This document shows positions 22,955 through 31,744 of a DNA stretch of 64,000 nt, piece by piece. The translations under genes and the position numbers were made by a program. The DNA lies in NCBI RefSeq assembly GCF_014466955.1, contig NZ_AP023396.1, positions 5,146,001-5,210,000 on the forward strand. Reading direction: 5' to 3'. The notes beneath the pieces are model-generated. The model did no database searches, was not told the origin of the DNA, and worked only from the letters and a program-made list of their open reading frames with translations. Within the stretch, counting starts at the first letter, position 1. Every line of letters starts with the position of its first letter. The DNA is from Nocardia wallacei (GTDB taxonomy: Bacteria > Actinomycetota > Actinomycetes > Mycobacteriales > Mycobacteriaceae).

Positions 22955-23809
22955 TCATGCTCCGGCGTGTTTGCGCAGGAATGCGGATAGGAACGTGCGG
23001 ACGGCCTGGGGGTTGTCGATGAACGGCCAGTGGCCGAGGCCCTCGAGGATGTGGATTTCGGCCCGGGGGAAGTGGTTTCGCTGTTGTTCGGCGAAGCGGA
23101 CCGGGATGTAGCGGTCCCCGGCGCCCCAGATCACGCACGTCGGGAGGGTGTCGGCGGTGAGGCCGAGGTGTCGTTCGGGGAAGGCGGCGGCGGGGTCGCG
23201 GGAGTTGCGGTAGAGCCGGAGCACCGCGCGCTTGTGGCCCCAGTCCGCATAGCCGCAGACTCGGTCGACGTAGGCCCGGGGCAGCGGGACGGGGTTGTCG
23301 CGGTTGAGCGCGGCGTGCATGGCGCGCGGGGTACCGGCCAGCTGGAACAGCTCGCCGAGCACCGGGGTTTGCCAGATCTTCGCGTACCGGTGCCAGCGGT
23401 ATCCGTCGAGGACGCCGGTGTTGATCATGGTCAGACTGGCCAGACGCCGCGGGTGGTCCAGTGCCCAGCGCAGTCCCCACGGCCCGCCGAAGTCGTGCAG
23501 CACCAGGTGCGCCCGCTCGACCCCGAGGTCGTCGAGTAGCAGACCGAGAAATCGCGCGTGCCCGAGCACGCTGTGCTCGAACGATTTCGGCCGCTCCGAG
23601 CGCCCGAAGCCCGGCATGTCCATGGCGATCACGCGCGCGAACCCGGCGATCTCCGGCGCCAGCTCCGCCCAGTCGTCCATCGGTCCCGGGTTCCCGTGCA
23701 CGAACACCACGGCCGTCGGGGACTCGGACGGCCCGCTGTCGTGCACGGCGCACCGCACACCATCGACCACGCGTTCGGCCACCGTGAGCGCCGGTGCGGT
23801 TCCGGTCAT
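22955..23809 (-). CDS. Alpha/beta hydrolase, haloalkane dehalogenase/epoxide hydrolase-like
   Basis: A 284-residue alpha/beta-hydrolase. The oxyanion motif is VFVHGNPGPMDDW. The nucleophile elbow is LVLHDFGGPWG, so the nucleophile is Asp106 rather than Ser, as in haloalkane dehalogenases and epoxide hydrolases. The catalytic His is in LEGLGHWPFID. A cap domain lies between about residues 135 and 215. The ATG at 23807-23809 has GGGGAG eight bases upstream. A much longer open frame upstream is unlikely to be coding. The substrate cannot be predicted; members often act on small hydrophobic halides, epoxides or esters. Confidence 0.88.
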   Translation of the reverse strand: MTGTAPALTVAERVVDGVRCAVHDSGPSESPTAVVFVHGNPGPMDDWAELAPEIAGFARVIAMDMPGFGRSERPKSFEHSVLGHARFLGLLLDDLGVERAHLVLHDFGGPWGLRWALDHPRRLASLTMINTGVLDGYRWHRYAKIWQTPVLGELFQLAGTPRAMHAALNRDNPVPLPRAYVDRVCGYADWGHKRAVLRLYRNSRDPAAAFPERHLGLTADTLPTCVIWGAGDRYIPVRFAEQQRNHFPRAEIHILEGLGHWPFIDNPQAVRTFLSAFLRKHAGA

Positions 23810-23994
23810 CGACTGCTCCCCCTTCGTCGCAATCGGCTGCGCCACGCAACCGGCCACGCCACCGACCGTACGTCGAATCCGCTCCCCGTGCGATCCCTTC
23901 GGCGGCCGCGCTGACCGGTCCGGCGAGACCCCGGCGATCGAGGCCCTGGTCTGGGGCAGAGCCGGGGTTGCGCCCGAACCGCATCCGGCGCACA

Positions 23995-24028
23995 ATTCAT
24001 CACACAGTGAATTCAACGCACGATGAAT
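23995..24028 (+). promoter_or_regulatory. Palindromic operator before the ABC exporter operon
   Basis: ATTCATC (23995-24001) and GATGAAT (24022-24028) form an inverted repeat, with a nested ATTCA/TGAAT pair at 23995-24012. It ends 13 bases before the ATP-binding gene and directly before its ribosome site (GAGGG). The TetR regulator encoded in the same operon is the likely binder. Confidence 0.5.
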
Positions 24029-24041
24029 AAGAGGGTGACCC

Positions 24042-24773
24042 ATGACGGCACCGGATCCGTCCCCCGCCATCGCGGTCGAGCACCTGCGGGTGCACCGCGG
24101 GGGACGTGAAGTCCTGCACGACGTCTCACTGACCGTGCCCCGCGGCTGCATCACCGGCCTGCTCGGGCCGTCCGGCTGCGGCAAGACCACCCTGATGCGC
24201 AGCATCGTCGGCACGCAGCTGATCGAGGCGGGCAGCGTGCGGGTGCTCGGCGAGGAAGCCGGCAGCGCCGGGCTGCGCGCCCGCGTCGGATACGTGACAC
24301 AGGCGCCGAGCATCTACGACGACCTCACCGTTTCCGACAACGTCTCGTATTTCGCTGCGCTGTACGGACGTTCGGCCGACGATGTCGCGGCCGCCGTCGA
24401 CGCGGTCGGCTTGACCCGGCACGCCCGCCAGCGCGGCAACCAGCTGTCGGGCGGCCAGCGCACCCGCGCCTCACTGGCCTGCGCCCTGGTGGCCGATCCG
24501 GAGGTGCTGGTGCTCGACGAACCGACCGTCGGGCTGGATCCGGTACTGCGCGTGGAACTCTGGGAGCAGTTCCACGCCCTGGCCGCCCAGGGCCGCACGC
24601 TGCTGGTCTCCAGCCACGTCATGGACGAGGCCGAACACTGCGACCGCCTGCTGCTGATGCGCGACGGACAGCTGCTCGCCCAGCTCACCCCGGCCGAACT
24701 GCGCGCCGACACCGGCGAATCGAGCCTGGAGAACGCCTTCCTCGCCCTGATCAGAATGGGAGAGCCCCGATGA
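24042..24773 (+). CDS. ABC-2 type exporter, ATP-binding protein (Rv1687c-like)
   Basis: A 243-residue nucleotide-binding subunit with Walker A (GPSGCGKTT), Q-loop (VTQAPSIYDDL), signature (NQLSGGQRTRASLA), Walker B (VLVLDEPTVGLDP) and H-loop histidine (VSSHVMDEAE). It belongs to the drug/antibiotic export (DrrA-like) type and should energise the permease encoded next. The genes overlap by ATGA (24770-24773), which implies coupled translation. The order ATPase-permease-TetR followed by a Trm112-like gene matches Rv1687c-Rv1684 of M. tuberculosis. Substrate unknown. Confidence 0.95.
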   Translation: MTAPDPSPAIAVEHLRVHRGGREVLHDVSLTVPRGCITGLLGPSGCGKTTLMRSIVGTQLIEAGSVRVLGEEAGSAGLRARVGYVTQAPSIYDDLTVSDNVSYFAALYGRSADDVAAAVDAVGLTRHARQRGNQLSGGQRTRASLACALVADPEVLVLDEPTVGLDPVLRVELWEQFHALAAQGRTLLVSSHVMDEAEHCDRLLLMRDGQLLAQLTPAELRADTGESSLENAFLALIRMGEPR

Positions 24774-25537
24774 CGACGACAGCCCCGCTGCGCTGCTACA
24801 CCGCCACCTCCGCGCGCATCCTGCGGCAGTTGCGCGCCGACCATCGCACGGTCGCCATGCTGCTGCTGGTGCCGGCGCTGCTGATGTCGCTGCTGTACTT
24901 CGTCTATCGCGACACCCCGGCGATGCCCGGCGCCCCGCGGCTGTTCGACCGCGTCGGGATCAGCATGCTGGGCATCCTGCCGTTCATCGTGATGTTCCTG
25001 ATCACCGCCATCGCGATGCAGCGCGAGCGGACCTCGGGCACCCTGGAGCGGCTGATGACGACGCCGCTGTCGAAGCTGGACCTGCTGGCCGGATACGGCA
25101 CCGCCTTCTCCACCGCGGCCGCCGCCCAGGCCGGACTGGCCTGTCTGGTGTCCTTCGGCCTGCTGGGGCTGCGCTCGGAGGGCAGCGTGTGGCTGGTGCT
25201 GCTGATCGCCGTGCTGGACGCGATGCTCGGGGTGGCGCTCGGTCTGCTGGCAAGTGCGTTCGCGCGCACCGAGTTTCAGGCCGTGCAGTTCATGCCGCTG
25301 GTGGTGGGGCCGCAGTTCTTCCTGTGCGGGCTGCTGGTGCCGCGCGGCCAGCTGCCGGACTGGCTGGAGGTGATCAGCAATCTGCTGCCGCTGAGTTACG
25401 CCGTCGACGCGCTGCAGCAGGTGTCCCGGCATCCCGGCGCGACCGGCGAGATGTGGCGGGATCTGGGCGTCGTGGCCGGATTCGCCGCTGTCGCACTGGC
25501 TCTGGGCGCCGCCACGCTACGGCGGCGGACGGCGTGA
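24770..25537 (+). CDS. ABC-2 type exporter, permease (Rv1686c-like)
   Basis: A 255-residue ABC-2 permease with six predicted membrane segments, including VAMLLLVPALLMSLLYFVY, MLGILPFIVMFLITAIAM and VWLVLLIAVLDAMLGVALGL. The ABC-2 signature region FMPLVVGPQFFLCGLLVPRGQLPDWL sits before the last loop, and RERTSGTLERLMTTPLSKLD is the typical cytoplasmic loop. It overlaps the ATPase gene by four bases and the TetR gene by GTGA at 25534-25537. It forms the membrane channel of the exporter. Confidence 0.94.
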   Translation: MTTTAPLRCYTATSARILRQLRADHRTVAMLLLVPALLMSLLYFVYRDTPAMPGAPRLFDRVGISMLGILPFIVMFLITAIAMQRERTSGTLERLMTTPLSKLDLLAGYGTAFSTAAAAQAGLACLVSFGLLGLRSEGSVWLVLLIAVLDAMLGVALGLLASAFARTEFQAVQFMPLVVGPQFFLCGLLVPRGQLPDWLEVISNLLPLSYAVDALQQVSRHPGATGEMWRDLGVVAGFAAVALALGAATLRRRTA

Positions 25538-26172
25538 CGGGCGAGGACAGTCCCGGCGCGAACGGCGGTTCCGGGCGCAGCGGACGGCGGCCCGGACAGT
25601 CCGGGACGCGGGAGGCGATCCTGGACGCGGCACGAATCCGGTTCGCGGAGGTGGGTTTCGACAAGGCGTCGATCCGATCCATCGCCGGACAGGCGGGCGT
25701 CGACCCCGCCCTCGTGCACCACTACTTCGGCACGAAACAGCAATTGCTCACCGCCGCACTGGATCTGCCGCTCGACCCGGCGCTGATCCGCGACCGCATC
25801 GCCGCGGCGCCCACCGAGCAGCTGGGTGCGACGATCGTGCGCACGGTGCTCGGCATCTGGGACTCACCGATCGGCGTGCACGCCGTCGCGACCCTGCGCA
25901 GCATTCTCGGCGGCGGCAACGACCCGGCGCTGGCACGCGCGTTCCTGCTGGAAGTGGTCCTGCGAGACGTGCGCGAACGTGCGGACAGTCCCCCGGGCAC
26001 CGGCGTGCCGCGGGTGCTGCTGGCCGCCTCGCAGATGATCGGGTTGCTGATCGCCCGCAAGGTGGTCTGCGTGGAACCGCTGGCGTCCATGACCCCGGAC
26101 GAACTGGCCGTCGTCGTCGGCCCGACGATTCAGCGCTATCTCACCGGCGACCTGGAGCTGCCGCCTCGGTGA
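25534..26172 (+). CDS. TetR family transcriptional regulator (Rv1685c-like)
   Basis: A 212-residue TetR-type repressor. After a 25-residue glycine-rich lead comes the helix-turn-helix (TREAILDAARIRFAEVGFDK, then SIRSIAGQAGVDPALVHHYF). The C-terminal ligand domain has a hydrophobic helix set (VLLAASQMIGLLIARKVV). The GTG start at 25534 overlaps the permease stop. Position in the same operon and the palindrome at 23995-24028 point to self-regulation of the exporter. The ligand is probably the exported compound, which is not known. Confidence 0.92.
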   Translation: MTGEDSPGANGGSGRSGRRPGQSGTREAILDAARIRFAEVGFDKASIRSIAGQAGVDPALVHHYFGTKQQLLTAALDLPLDPALIRDRIAAAPTEQLGATIVRTVLGIWDSPIGVHAVATLRSILGGGNDPALARAFLLEVVLRDVRERADSPPGTGVPRVLLAASQMIGLLIARKVVCVEPLASMTPDELAVVVGPTIQRYLTGDLELPPR

Positions 26173-26188
26173 GGTCCGCGCGGAGAAT

Positions 26189-26410
26189 TCAGCCCTGCGC
26201 CGAAAACGCCTCGTGCTCTTGCGCGTTCACCTCGCGCGCCTCGTCGACGAGCAGCACCGGGATCCCGTTGTCGACGGGGTAGGCGCGCCGCAGGCGCGGG
26301 TTGTAGAGCACGGTGTTGCCGTCGCGATCGTGCACCAGCGACAGCGGCCCCTTGTCCTGCGGGCAGGCGAGCAGGCTCAGCAGGGTGGGATCCAAGGTTT
26401 CCTCCGCCAT
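26189..26410 (-). CDS. Trm112 family protein (Rv1684-like)
   Basis: A 73-residue Trm112-like protein: LDPTLLSLLACPQDKGPLSL, LYNPRLRRAYPVDNGIPVLL and VDEAREV. Bacterial members are small beta-rich proteins, often zinc-ribbon-like and sometimes activating methyltransferases; only one cysteine remains here. ATG at 26408-26410. It is convergent with the TetR gene (16 bases apart) and lies ten bases after the GtrA-like gene on the same strand. It corresponds to Rv1684 in M. tuberculosis. Confidence 0.88.
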   Translation of the reverse strand: MAEETLDPTLLSLLACPQDKGPLSLVHDRDGNTVLYNPRLRRAYPVDNGIPVLLVDEAREVNAQEHEAFSAQG

Positions 26411-26420
26411 GACCGACAAC

Positions 26421-26987
26421 CTACCCGCCGGTCACCGCGGGGCGGCGCGGTGGCCGCCGGAACGAGAAGTGCCGGTGCCCGAAGAAGCTCGCCACCGCCA
26501 CCAGACCCATCACCGCCACGGTCGCCGGCGTCTCGGGCAGGTGCGCGACGCCGACGGCCAGCTGCACGCCGGCCATGTTCAGCAGCATCCCGCCCGAATT
26601 CACCAGGACGAACCGGACGAAATCGCGCAGCGCGTGCCCGCGCACCCGGAACACCAGCGTCCGATGCGCCACGAAGGCGAACACGATGGTGATGCAGTAG
26701 GCCAGGGCCACGGCCGTCGCGGGCGGCCAGCTGTCGGGCAGCACCTTCAGCCACACCACCGTGAGCACCATGCCCAGCAGCGTGTTCACCCCGCCGACAG
26801 CGGCGAAGGCGATCTCCTGCCGCCGGATCAGCCGCAGCAGCAGCCCGGGCGCGAGCGGCTGCCCGCCCGTCGGCGCGTTCGAACCGTCGTCGGCAGGCGG
26901 CGTGCCGGACTCCGGACGGCGCGGCCGACCCGGATCACCCTCGGGCAGCAGCTGCGACACCTGTCCGCGTCCTTCCCAGCCCGTCAT
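26421..26987 (-). CDS. GtrA family membrane protein (putative polyprenyl-phosphate-sugar flippase)
   Basis: A 188-residue protein. After a 50-residue hydrophilic lead it has four membrane segments of the GtrA domain: EIAFAAVGGVNTLLGMVLTV, ATAVALAYCITIVFAFVAHR, FVRFVLVNSGGMLLNMAGV and TVAVMGLVAVASFFGHRHFSF. GtrA proteins are thought to flip lipid-linked glucose or related sugars. The ATG at 26985-26987 lies two bases after the stop of the large membrane transferase, so the two are co-translated. With the GT2 gene nearby it makes a Gtr-like set. Confidence 0.9.
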   Translation of the reverse strand: MTGWEGRGQVSQLLPEGDPGRPRRPESGTPPADDGSNAPTGGQPLAPGLLLRLIRRQEIAFAAVGGVNTLLGMVLTVVWLKVLPDSWPPATAVALAYCITIVFAFVAHRTLVFRVRGHALRDFVRFVLVNSGGMLLNMAGVQLAVGVAHLPETPATVAVMGLVAVASFFGHRHFSFRRPPRRPAVTGG

Positions 26988-26989
26988 GC

Positions 26990-29311
26990 TCACGGAAGCG
27001 CTTCCGCCCGTGGCGAACCGGCGGTCGTCGGCGTATCCCCCTCCGGCGGACCGGCGGGCGCGGGGGCGGGCTCGTCCCGTCGCCGCGACCGCAGGTGGAG
27101 CCATTGCAGCACGCCCAGGCCGAGCACACCCAGCACCGCGGTGCCGATGCCGATCTTCCAGCCCGGCGGCCGCCAGGTCACGTCCAGTACCGCGTTCTCG
27201 GTGCCGGAAGGAATGTCTACGGCGACAAAGGATTTCGCGACGGTCGTGAACGGGATCTGCTTGCCGTTCAGGGTCACCCGGTACCCCGGCCAGCCCAGCC
27301 GCGCGAACACCACCCGGCCGCCCGCGGCCGAGGACACCCGCACCTCGCTCGACGTCTCGGACTCGGACAGCGAGGTCGCGGTGACCTCGTGCGCGTCGGC
27401 GACGCGGCCGTTGACCGTGGAGACCGGCCCACCGATCCGCTCGAGCACCCGGATGTACTTCTCGTGCCCGGGAGCGTCGACCCACATCCAGCCCTCGGGA
27501 GCCGGCTGGCTGCCCGCATCGGGGAACATGGCCTTCTGCAGTACGACCCGGTCCAGCTTCATCAGGTCCGCGACGGTGCGACCGGTGGTCGGCTCCGGCG
27601 TGAACAGCCGCCGGTAGGCGTCGGGGCAGACACTGGAATCCCAACGCATGCACAACATTTCGCCGAACCAGTAGTGCCCGTTCGGGGTGTATCCGTTGAC
27701 GTAGTCCTGCTCGACGTCCTTGGCGTAGTTACCGAACGCCAGCGAGCCGTACGCGCCGTCCAGCGTCCGGTCCCCCGGCTGCAGCAGGCCGCGGTCGCCG
27801 AGCTGCAGCGTGATGCCGTCGAACTTCGGGAACACCGCCTTGGCGGCGGAGCGGTTGGTGGGCAGATTCCAGCTCATCGGATTCGGCTGGACGCTGTGCA
27901 CCTGGGCATAGGCGATCGGGAACATGGCGACCATGGTCAGCAGCGCCGCCGCGGCCGTCCCGCGGGTGCGTGCCAGCCAGACCACGGCCGCGCCCACCGC
28001 GGCCACCACCACCGCCGACAGCACGTGCCACAGCACGGCGTGCGGATGCGCCGAGAACGTTCGCACCCACAACAGTCCGATCAGTACAGCGCCCGCGACC
28101 GCGCGATGGCGCCGATTCGACGTGGTGCCGAAGCGGCCCAGCAGCACACACACCAGCACGAGCAGCCCCAGCGCCAGCATCGGCAGCACCCGCGCGGGCC
28201 AGCGCAGCGGACCCACCGTGCCCGGCCCGGCGGCCCACATCAGGAACATGATCGCGAACAGCGCGACCGCCGTCAGCTCGCGCCACGCCGCCCGCGCGCG
28301 TCCCCAGTCGATGAACGCCAGCGCCGGGATCAGGAACCAGGCGATGTAGGTCATCGGCAGCGGCTGGATATAACCCCACCACGAGTTGAGCGCTGGGACC
28401 GCCGAGGGCAGGCTGGCGTTCAGCGACTCCGACCAGGGCACCGTGAGGAACTGGTCGTTGTTGATCTGAGCAGTGCCGCGCCAGCTCACCTTCGCCGACA
28501 GCATGCTCGGCAGATAGGTGAGCAGACCCGCCAGGCCCGCGCACAGCGCCACCGCCGTCAACCGCGCCACCGGCTGCCACTTGCGCTGATACACGATCTC
28601 GCCCACGGCGACCGCCACGAGCATCAGCGCCGACTCCACCGCCGGAAAGACGTATTCGACGGAGATGGCCAGATACAGGAACACGAAGACCGGAATCGGC
28701 CCGCCCCGCCCCCGCGCGTACCGCACCGCCGACGCCCACGCGTGCACCATCCACGCGGTACCGGTCAGCGAGGTCATCCAGCTGGCCTGGTCGAAGAACA
28801 GGAACCAGCCCGTGAGCGGGAACGCCACACCGGCCACCGCCGCCCACTGCACCCGGCCGCCGTAGGCCAGGCACACCCGGTACACGCCGAGCGCGGCGAT
28901 GATCGCGAAGATCAGCTTCACCACCGTGGCGTAGACCGCGAGATTGTCGACCGAGGGCGCGATCAGATCGATCAGCAGCTGCGGCGGGTTGAACAGGCCC
29001 GCCTCCTCCATCGTGTAGTTGCCGGTCATCCACTGCTCGGGGATCAGCACCGGGAGCTTGCCCTCGCGCAGATAGCGGCCGAGCATCACCCACAGCGGGG
29101 TGTACTGGGATTCGGTGTCGTCGGTGAAGAAGTGGCGGGCGTCGGCCAGCAGCACCGCCGCATAGCCGAGGATCACGCCGAGCGCGGTGACCGCCCCCCA
29201 GCGGAACACGTCCCGGCGCGATCTGTCGCTCGGGGCCGGTTCCGGAGCCACGGAAGGTTCTGCCGCCGCAGAGAGTTCGGCCGGCGCCGTCGACACTGCA
29301 CTTTGCACCAC
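26990..29311 (-). CDS. Large multi-spanning membrane protein, GT-C/YfhO-like putative glycosyltransferase
   Basis: A 773-residue protein with about 12 membrane segments between residues 38 and 490, such as AVTALGVILGYAAVLLADA and LTAVALFAIMFLMWAAGPG. A soluble domain of about 230 residues follows, then one final membrane segment and a proline-rich tail. An acidic pair (HFFTDDTESQYTP) in the first extracytoplasmic loop is what GT-C and YfhO-type transferases use for the lipid-linked donor. The GTG start at 29311 (or GTG at 29308) follows GGAAC. The stop is two bases before GtrA. It probably transfers a sugar from polyprenyl phosphate onto an envelope glycan or protein; the acceptor is unknown. 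Confidence 0.78.
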   Translation of the reverse strand: MVQSAVSTAPAELSAAAEPSVAPEPAPSDRSRRDVFRWGAVTALGVILGYAAVLLADARHFFTDDTESQYTPLWVMLGRYLREGKLPVLIPEQWMTGNYTMEEAGLFNPPQLLIDLIAPSVDNLAVYATVVKLIFAIIAALGVYRVCLAYGGRVQWAAVAGVAFPLTGWFLFFDQASWMTSLTGTAWMVHAWASAVRYARGRGGPIPVFVFLYLAISVEYVFPAVESALMLVAVAVGEIVYQRKWQPVARLTAVALCAGLAGLLTYLPSMLSAKVSWRGTAQINNDQFLTVPWSESLNASLPSAVPALNSWWGYIQPLPMTYIAWFLIPALAFIDWGRARAAWRELTAVALFAIMFLMWAAGPGTVGPLRWPARVLPMLALGLLVLVCVLLGRFGTTSNRRHRAVAGAVLIGLLWVRTFSAHPHAVLWHVLSAVVVAAVGAAVVWLARTRGTAAAALLTMVAMFPIAYAQVHSVQPNPMSWNLPTNRSAAKAVFPKFDGITLQLGDRGLLQPGDRTLDGAYGSLAFGNYAKDVEQDYVNGYTPNGHYWFGEMLCMRWDSSVCPDAYRRLFTPEPTTGRTVADLMKLDRVVLQKAMFPDAGSQPAPEGWMWVDAPGHEKYIRVLERIGGPVSTVNGRVADAHEVTATSLSESETSSEVRVSSAAGGRVVFARLGWPGYRVTLNGKQIPFTTVAKSFVAVDIPSGTENAVLDVTWRPPGWKIGIGTAVLGVLGLGVLQWLHLRSRRRDEPAPAPAGPPEGDTPTTAGSPRAEALP

Positions 29312-29496
29312 GAGTTCCAGACCCTACAGGGCGCCGTGACGGTTGGCATGAACCTGTTCGGCGGCGATGATGTCGGGATGCCTCGCCGCACCGGAGACCG
29401 CACCACGCTGCGTGTTAGAGTTCACCGCGATTCGGGCTCTGTACTGAAACGAGGAGTTCCGGCGCGCACCGTCGTCCCCGAAAGTCGAACCAGCTG

Positions 29497-30591
29497 ATGC
29501 CGATTCCCTCTGCCGCTACCGAACCGGCGCGGTCCAACGGCCACCCCGGGCCGACGCACGCGGTCTCGGTCGTCGTGCCGGTGTATCGGGGCGAGGAGAC
29601 CATCGCCGGACTGGTCGCCGAGCTGCACCGGCTGGCCGAGCCCACCACCACTCCCGCCGGAGCGAACTTCGCCGTCACCGAGATCGTGCTCGTGCACGAT
29701 CACGGGCCGGACCGGTCGGATGTGGTGCTGCGGCAGCTGGACCGCGACTACGAGCGGGTGCGGGTGGTGTGGCTGAGCCGCAACTTCGGTCAGGACGCCG
29801 CCACCATCGCCGGTATGGCGGCCGCGCGCGGCGAGTGGATCGTCACCATGGACGAGGACGGCCAGCACGATCCCGGCTTCATCGGCTCGTTCATCGATAC
29901 CGCGCTGGCGCAGCGCGCGGATCTGGTCTACTCCAAGCCGACCAACACCCGGCCGCACGGATTCCTCCGCAACCTCACCTCGCGCGGAGCGAAACTGGTG
30001 CTCGCCACCGTGTTCGCCTTCCCCGACTCCACCCGGTTCGAGAGCTACCGGCTCATCCGCGGGGCCATCGGGCGCCAGCTCGCCGAGGTCGCCTCCAACG
30101 GCGTGTACCTGGACGTGGCGCTGACCTGGGTGGTCGACAACGCGGCGCAGGCGCCGGTGGTGCTGCGGTCGGAGGGGCGGGAGGAATCCGGCTACAACTA
30201 CCGGCGGCTGTTCTCGCTGTTCTGGAAGATGGTGCTGTGCAGCGGGACTCGCGGCCTGCGGCTGGTCAGCATGCTGGGCGTCACGCTCGCGCTGGCCGGG
30301 CTGGTCTACGCGGCGATCATCGTGTCGCAGGCCGTGTTCGGGCCCGGCGACAACCCCGAGGGCTGGGCCTCGACCATCGTTGTGCTGCTGCTGGTTTCGG
30401 GGGCGATCCTGTTCTCGCTCGGTCTCATCGCCGAGTATCTGGGTGTGGCGTTGCACGTGCTGGTGGGCAAACCCCTTTATCTGACGGTAGATTCGCCCAC
30501 ACCGCGCCCGGACGCCGGCACCGCCGAGCAGCGCGCGCCGGCCCTGTCCACGACCGCAGCGATCGGGGGGAACGACCCGGGTGAGCACTGA
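29497..30591 (+). CDS. Family 2 glycosyltransferase, GtrB/DPM-like (polyprenyl-phosphate glycosyltransferase)
   Basis: A 364-residue GT2 enzyme. The GT-A domain begins AVSVVVPVYRGEETIAGLV, and the donor/metal motif is VTMDEDGQHDPGFI. Two C-terminal membrane segments (VSMLGVTLALAGLVYAAIIV and TIVVLLLVSGAILFSLGLIA) give GtrB topology. Such enzymes load a sugar from a nucleotide donor onto polyprenyl phosphate. The ATG at 29497 gives MPIPSAATEPAR. It overlaps the start of the aminotransferase gene by 11 bases, which suggests that its sugar is the one made there. It is divergent from the GT-C/GtrA genes across 185 bases. Confidence 0.9.
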   Translation: MPIPSAATEPARSNGHPGPTHAVSVVVPVYRGEETIAGLVAELHRLAEPTTTPAGANFAVTEIVLVHDHGPDRSDVVLRQLDRDYERVRVVWLSRNFGQDAATIAGMAAARGEWIVTMDEDGQHDPGFIGSFIDTALAQRADLVYSKPTNTRPHGFLRNLTSRGAKLVLATVFAFPDSTRFESYRLIRGAIGRQLAEVASNGVYLDVALTWVVDNAAQAPVVLRSEGREESGYNYRRLFSLFWKMVLCSGTRGLRLVSMLGVTLALAGLVYAAIIVSQAVFGPGDNPEGWASTIVVLLLVSGAILFSLGLIAEYLGVALHVLVGKPLYLTVDSPTPRPDAGTAEQRAPALSTTAAIGGNDPGEH

Positions 30592-31717
30592 CCGCATCAT
30601 CTTCAGCCGGCCCTACCGGGCCGCGCAGGAACTGGCCAATCTCGCGGCCGTGCTGTCGTCGGACCAGAGCCACGGTGACGGTCCGTTCACCGCGGCGGCC
30701 ACCGCGAAGCTGAAGAAGATCACCGGGGCCCCGCACGCGCTGCTGACCACGTCGTGCACGCACGCGCTGGAGATGGCCGGGCTGCTGCTCGAACTGGGGC
30801 CCGACGACGAGGTGATCGTGCCCAGCTTCGCGTTCACCTCGACCGCGACCGCGATGGCCTTGCGCGGGGCCGTCTGCGTCTTCGCCGACATCGACGAGCG
30901 CGGAAATCTGGACGCCGACTCGGTGGCCGCGGCGATCACCGCACGCACCAAGGCGATCGTGGTCATCCACTACGGCGGCGTCGCGGCGGAGATGGACCGG
31001 CTGCTCGCGCTGGCCGACGCGCACGGGCTGGCCATCGTCGAGGACAACGCGCACGGGCTCGGCGGCACCTGGCGGGGGCGGCCGCTGGGCAGCATCGGCA
31101 CCGCGGGCGCGCTCAGCTTCCACGACACCAAGAACGTGCACTGCGGTGAGGGCGGCGCGGTGCTGCTCACCGACGAGATCCTGATGGGGCGCGCCGAGAT
31201 CATCCGGGAGAAGGGCACCGACCGCGCCCGGTTCCTGCGCGGCGCCGTCGACAAGTACTCCTGGCAGGACATCGGGTCCAGCTATCTGCCCAGCGAACTC
31301 AACGCGGCGGTGCTGGACGCGCAACTGGCCGAGTTCGATCGGATCCAGGCGGGCCGGTTCCGCGTGTGGAACGCCTACGCCGCCGGGCTGCCGGACTGGG
31401 CCGCCCGCAACGACGTGCGCCTGATGGAGGTACCGCCGGACCGCGAGCACACCGCGCACCTGTACTACCTGCGCACCCCGACCGAGCGGCGCCGCGACGA
31501 CCTCATCGATCATCTGCGCGCCCAAGGCATCTCGGCCCCGTTCCACTACGTCCCGCTGGACTCCAGCCCCGCCGGGCTGAAACTCGGCCGCACCCCGCAC
31601 CCGTGCACCCGCACCGCCGAATTCTCCAGCACCCTGATCCGCCTCCCGCTCTGGCCCGGCCTCGGCGACGACCAGGTCGCCCGGGTGATCGAGGCCGTCA
31701 CCGCGTTCCAGGTCTGA
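30581..31717 (+). CDS. wecE: dTDP-4-amino-4,6-dideoxygalactose transaminase-type enzyme (WecE/RffA family)
   Basis: A 378-residue PLP enzyme of the DegT/DnrJ/EryC1/StrS family. The substrate-binding SDQSHGDGPFT and the PLP-lysine block LSFHDTKNVHCGEGGAVLL match WecE, which converts dTDP-4-keto-6-deoxyglucose to dTDP-Fuc4N. Other family blocks are TTSCTHALEMAGLLLEL, DEVIVPSFAFTSTATA and IVEDNAHGLGG. The GTG start at 30581 lies inside the end of the GT2 gene. The product would be an amino-dideoxy sugar nucleotide for surface glycans. Assignment to WecE rather than another sugar aminotransferase rests on the HDTKN and GDGPFT regions. Confidence 0.88.
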   Translation: MSTDRIIFSRPYRAAQELANLAAVLSSDQSHGDGPFTAAATAKLKKITGAPHALLTTSCTHALEMAGLLLELGPDDEVIVPSFAFTSTATAMALRGAVCVFADIDERGNLDADSVAAAITARTKAIVVIHYGGVAAEMDRLLALADAHGLAIVEDNAHGLGGTWRGRPLGSIGTAGALSFHDTKNVHCGEGGAVLLTDEILMGRAEIIREKGTDRARFLRGAVDKYSWQDIGSSYLPSELNAAVLDAQLAEFDRIQAGRFRVWNAYAAGLPDWAARNDVRLMEVPPDREHTAHLYYLRTPTERRRDDLIDHLRAQGISAPFHYVPLDSSPAGLKLGRTPHPCTRTAEFSSTLIRLPLWPGLGDDQVARVIEAVTAFQV

Positions 31718-31744
31718 CGCGGACCCGCCGCCGGGCGGATCGAT

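Noticed and set aside
23810..24041. Longer N-terminus for the alpha/beta hydrolase, with the frame open to 24313
   Set aside because: It would overlap the divergent ABC gene and its operator. The ATG at 23809 has a good ribosome site and family-like length.
27095..29497. 800-codon open frame antisense to the GT-C-like membrane protein gene
   Set aside because: It is the high-GC shadow of a well-supported gene: its translation is rich in R, H, Q and G without domains, while the minus strand shows membrane segments and a sensible start.
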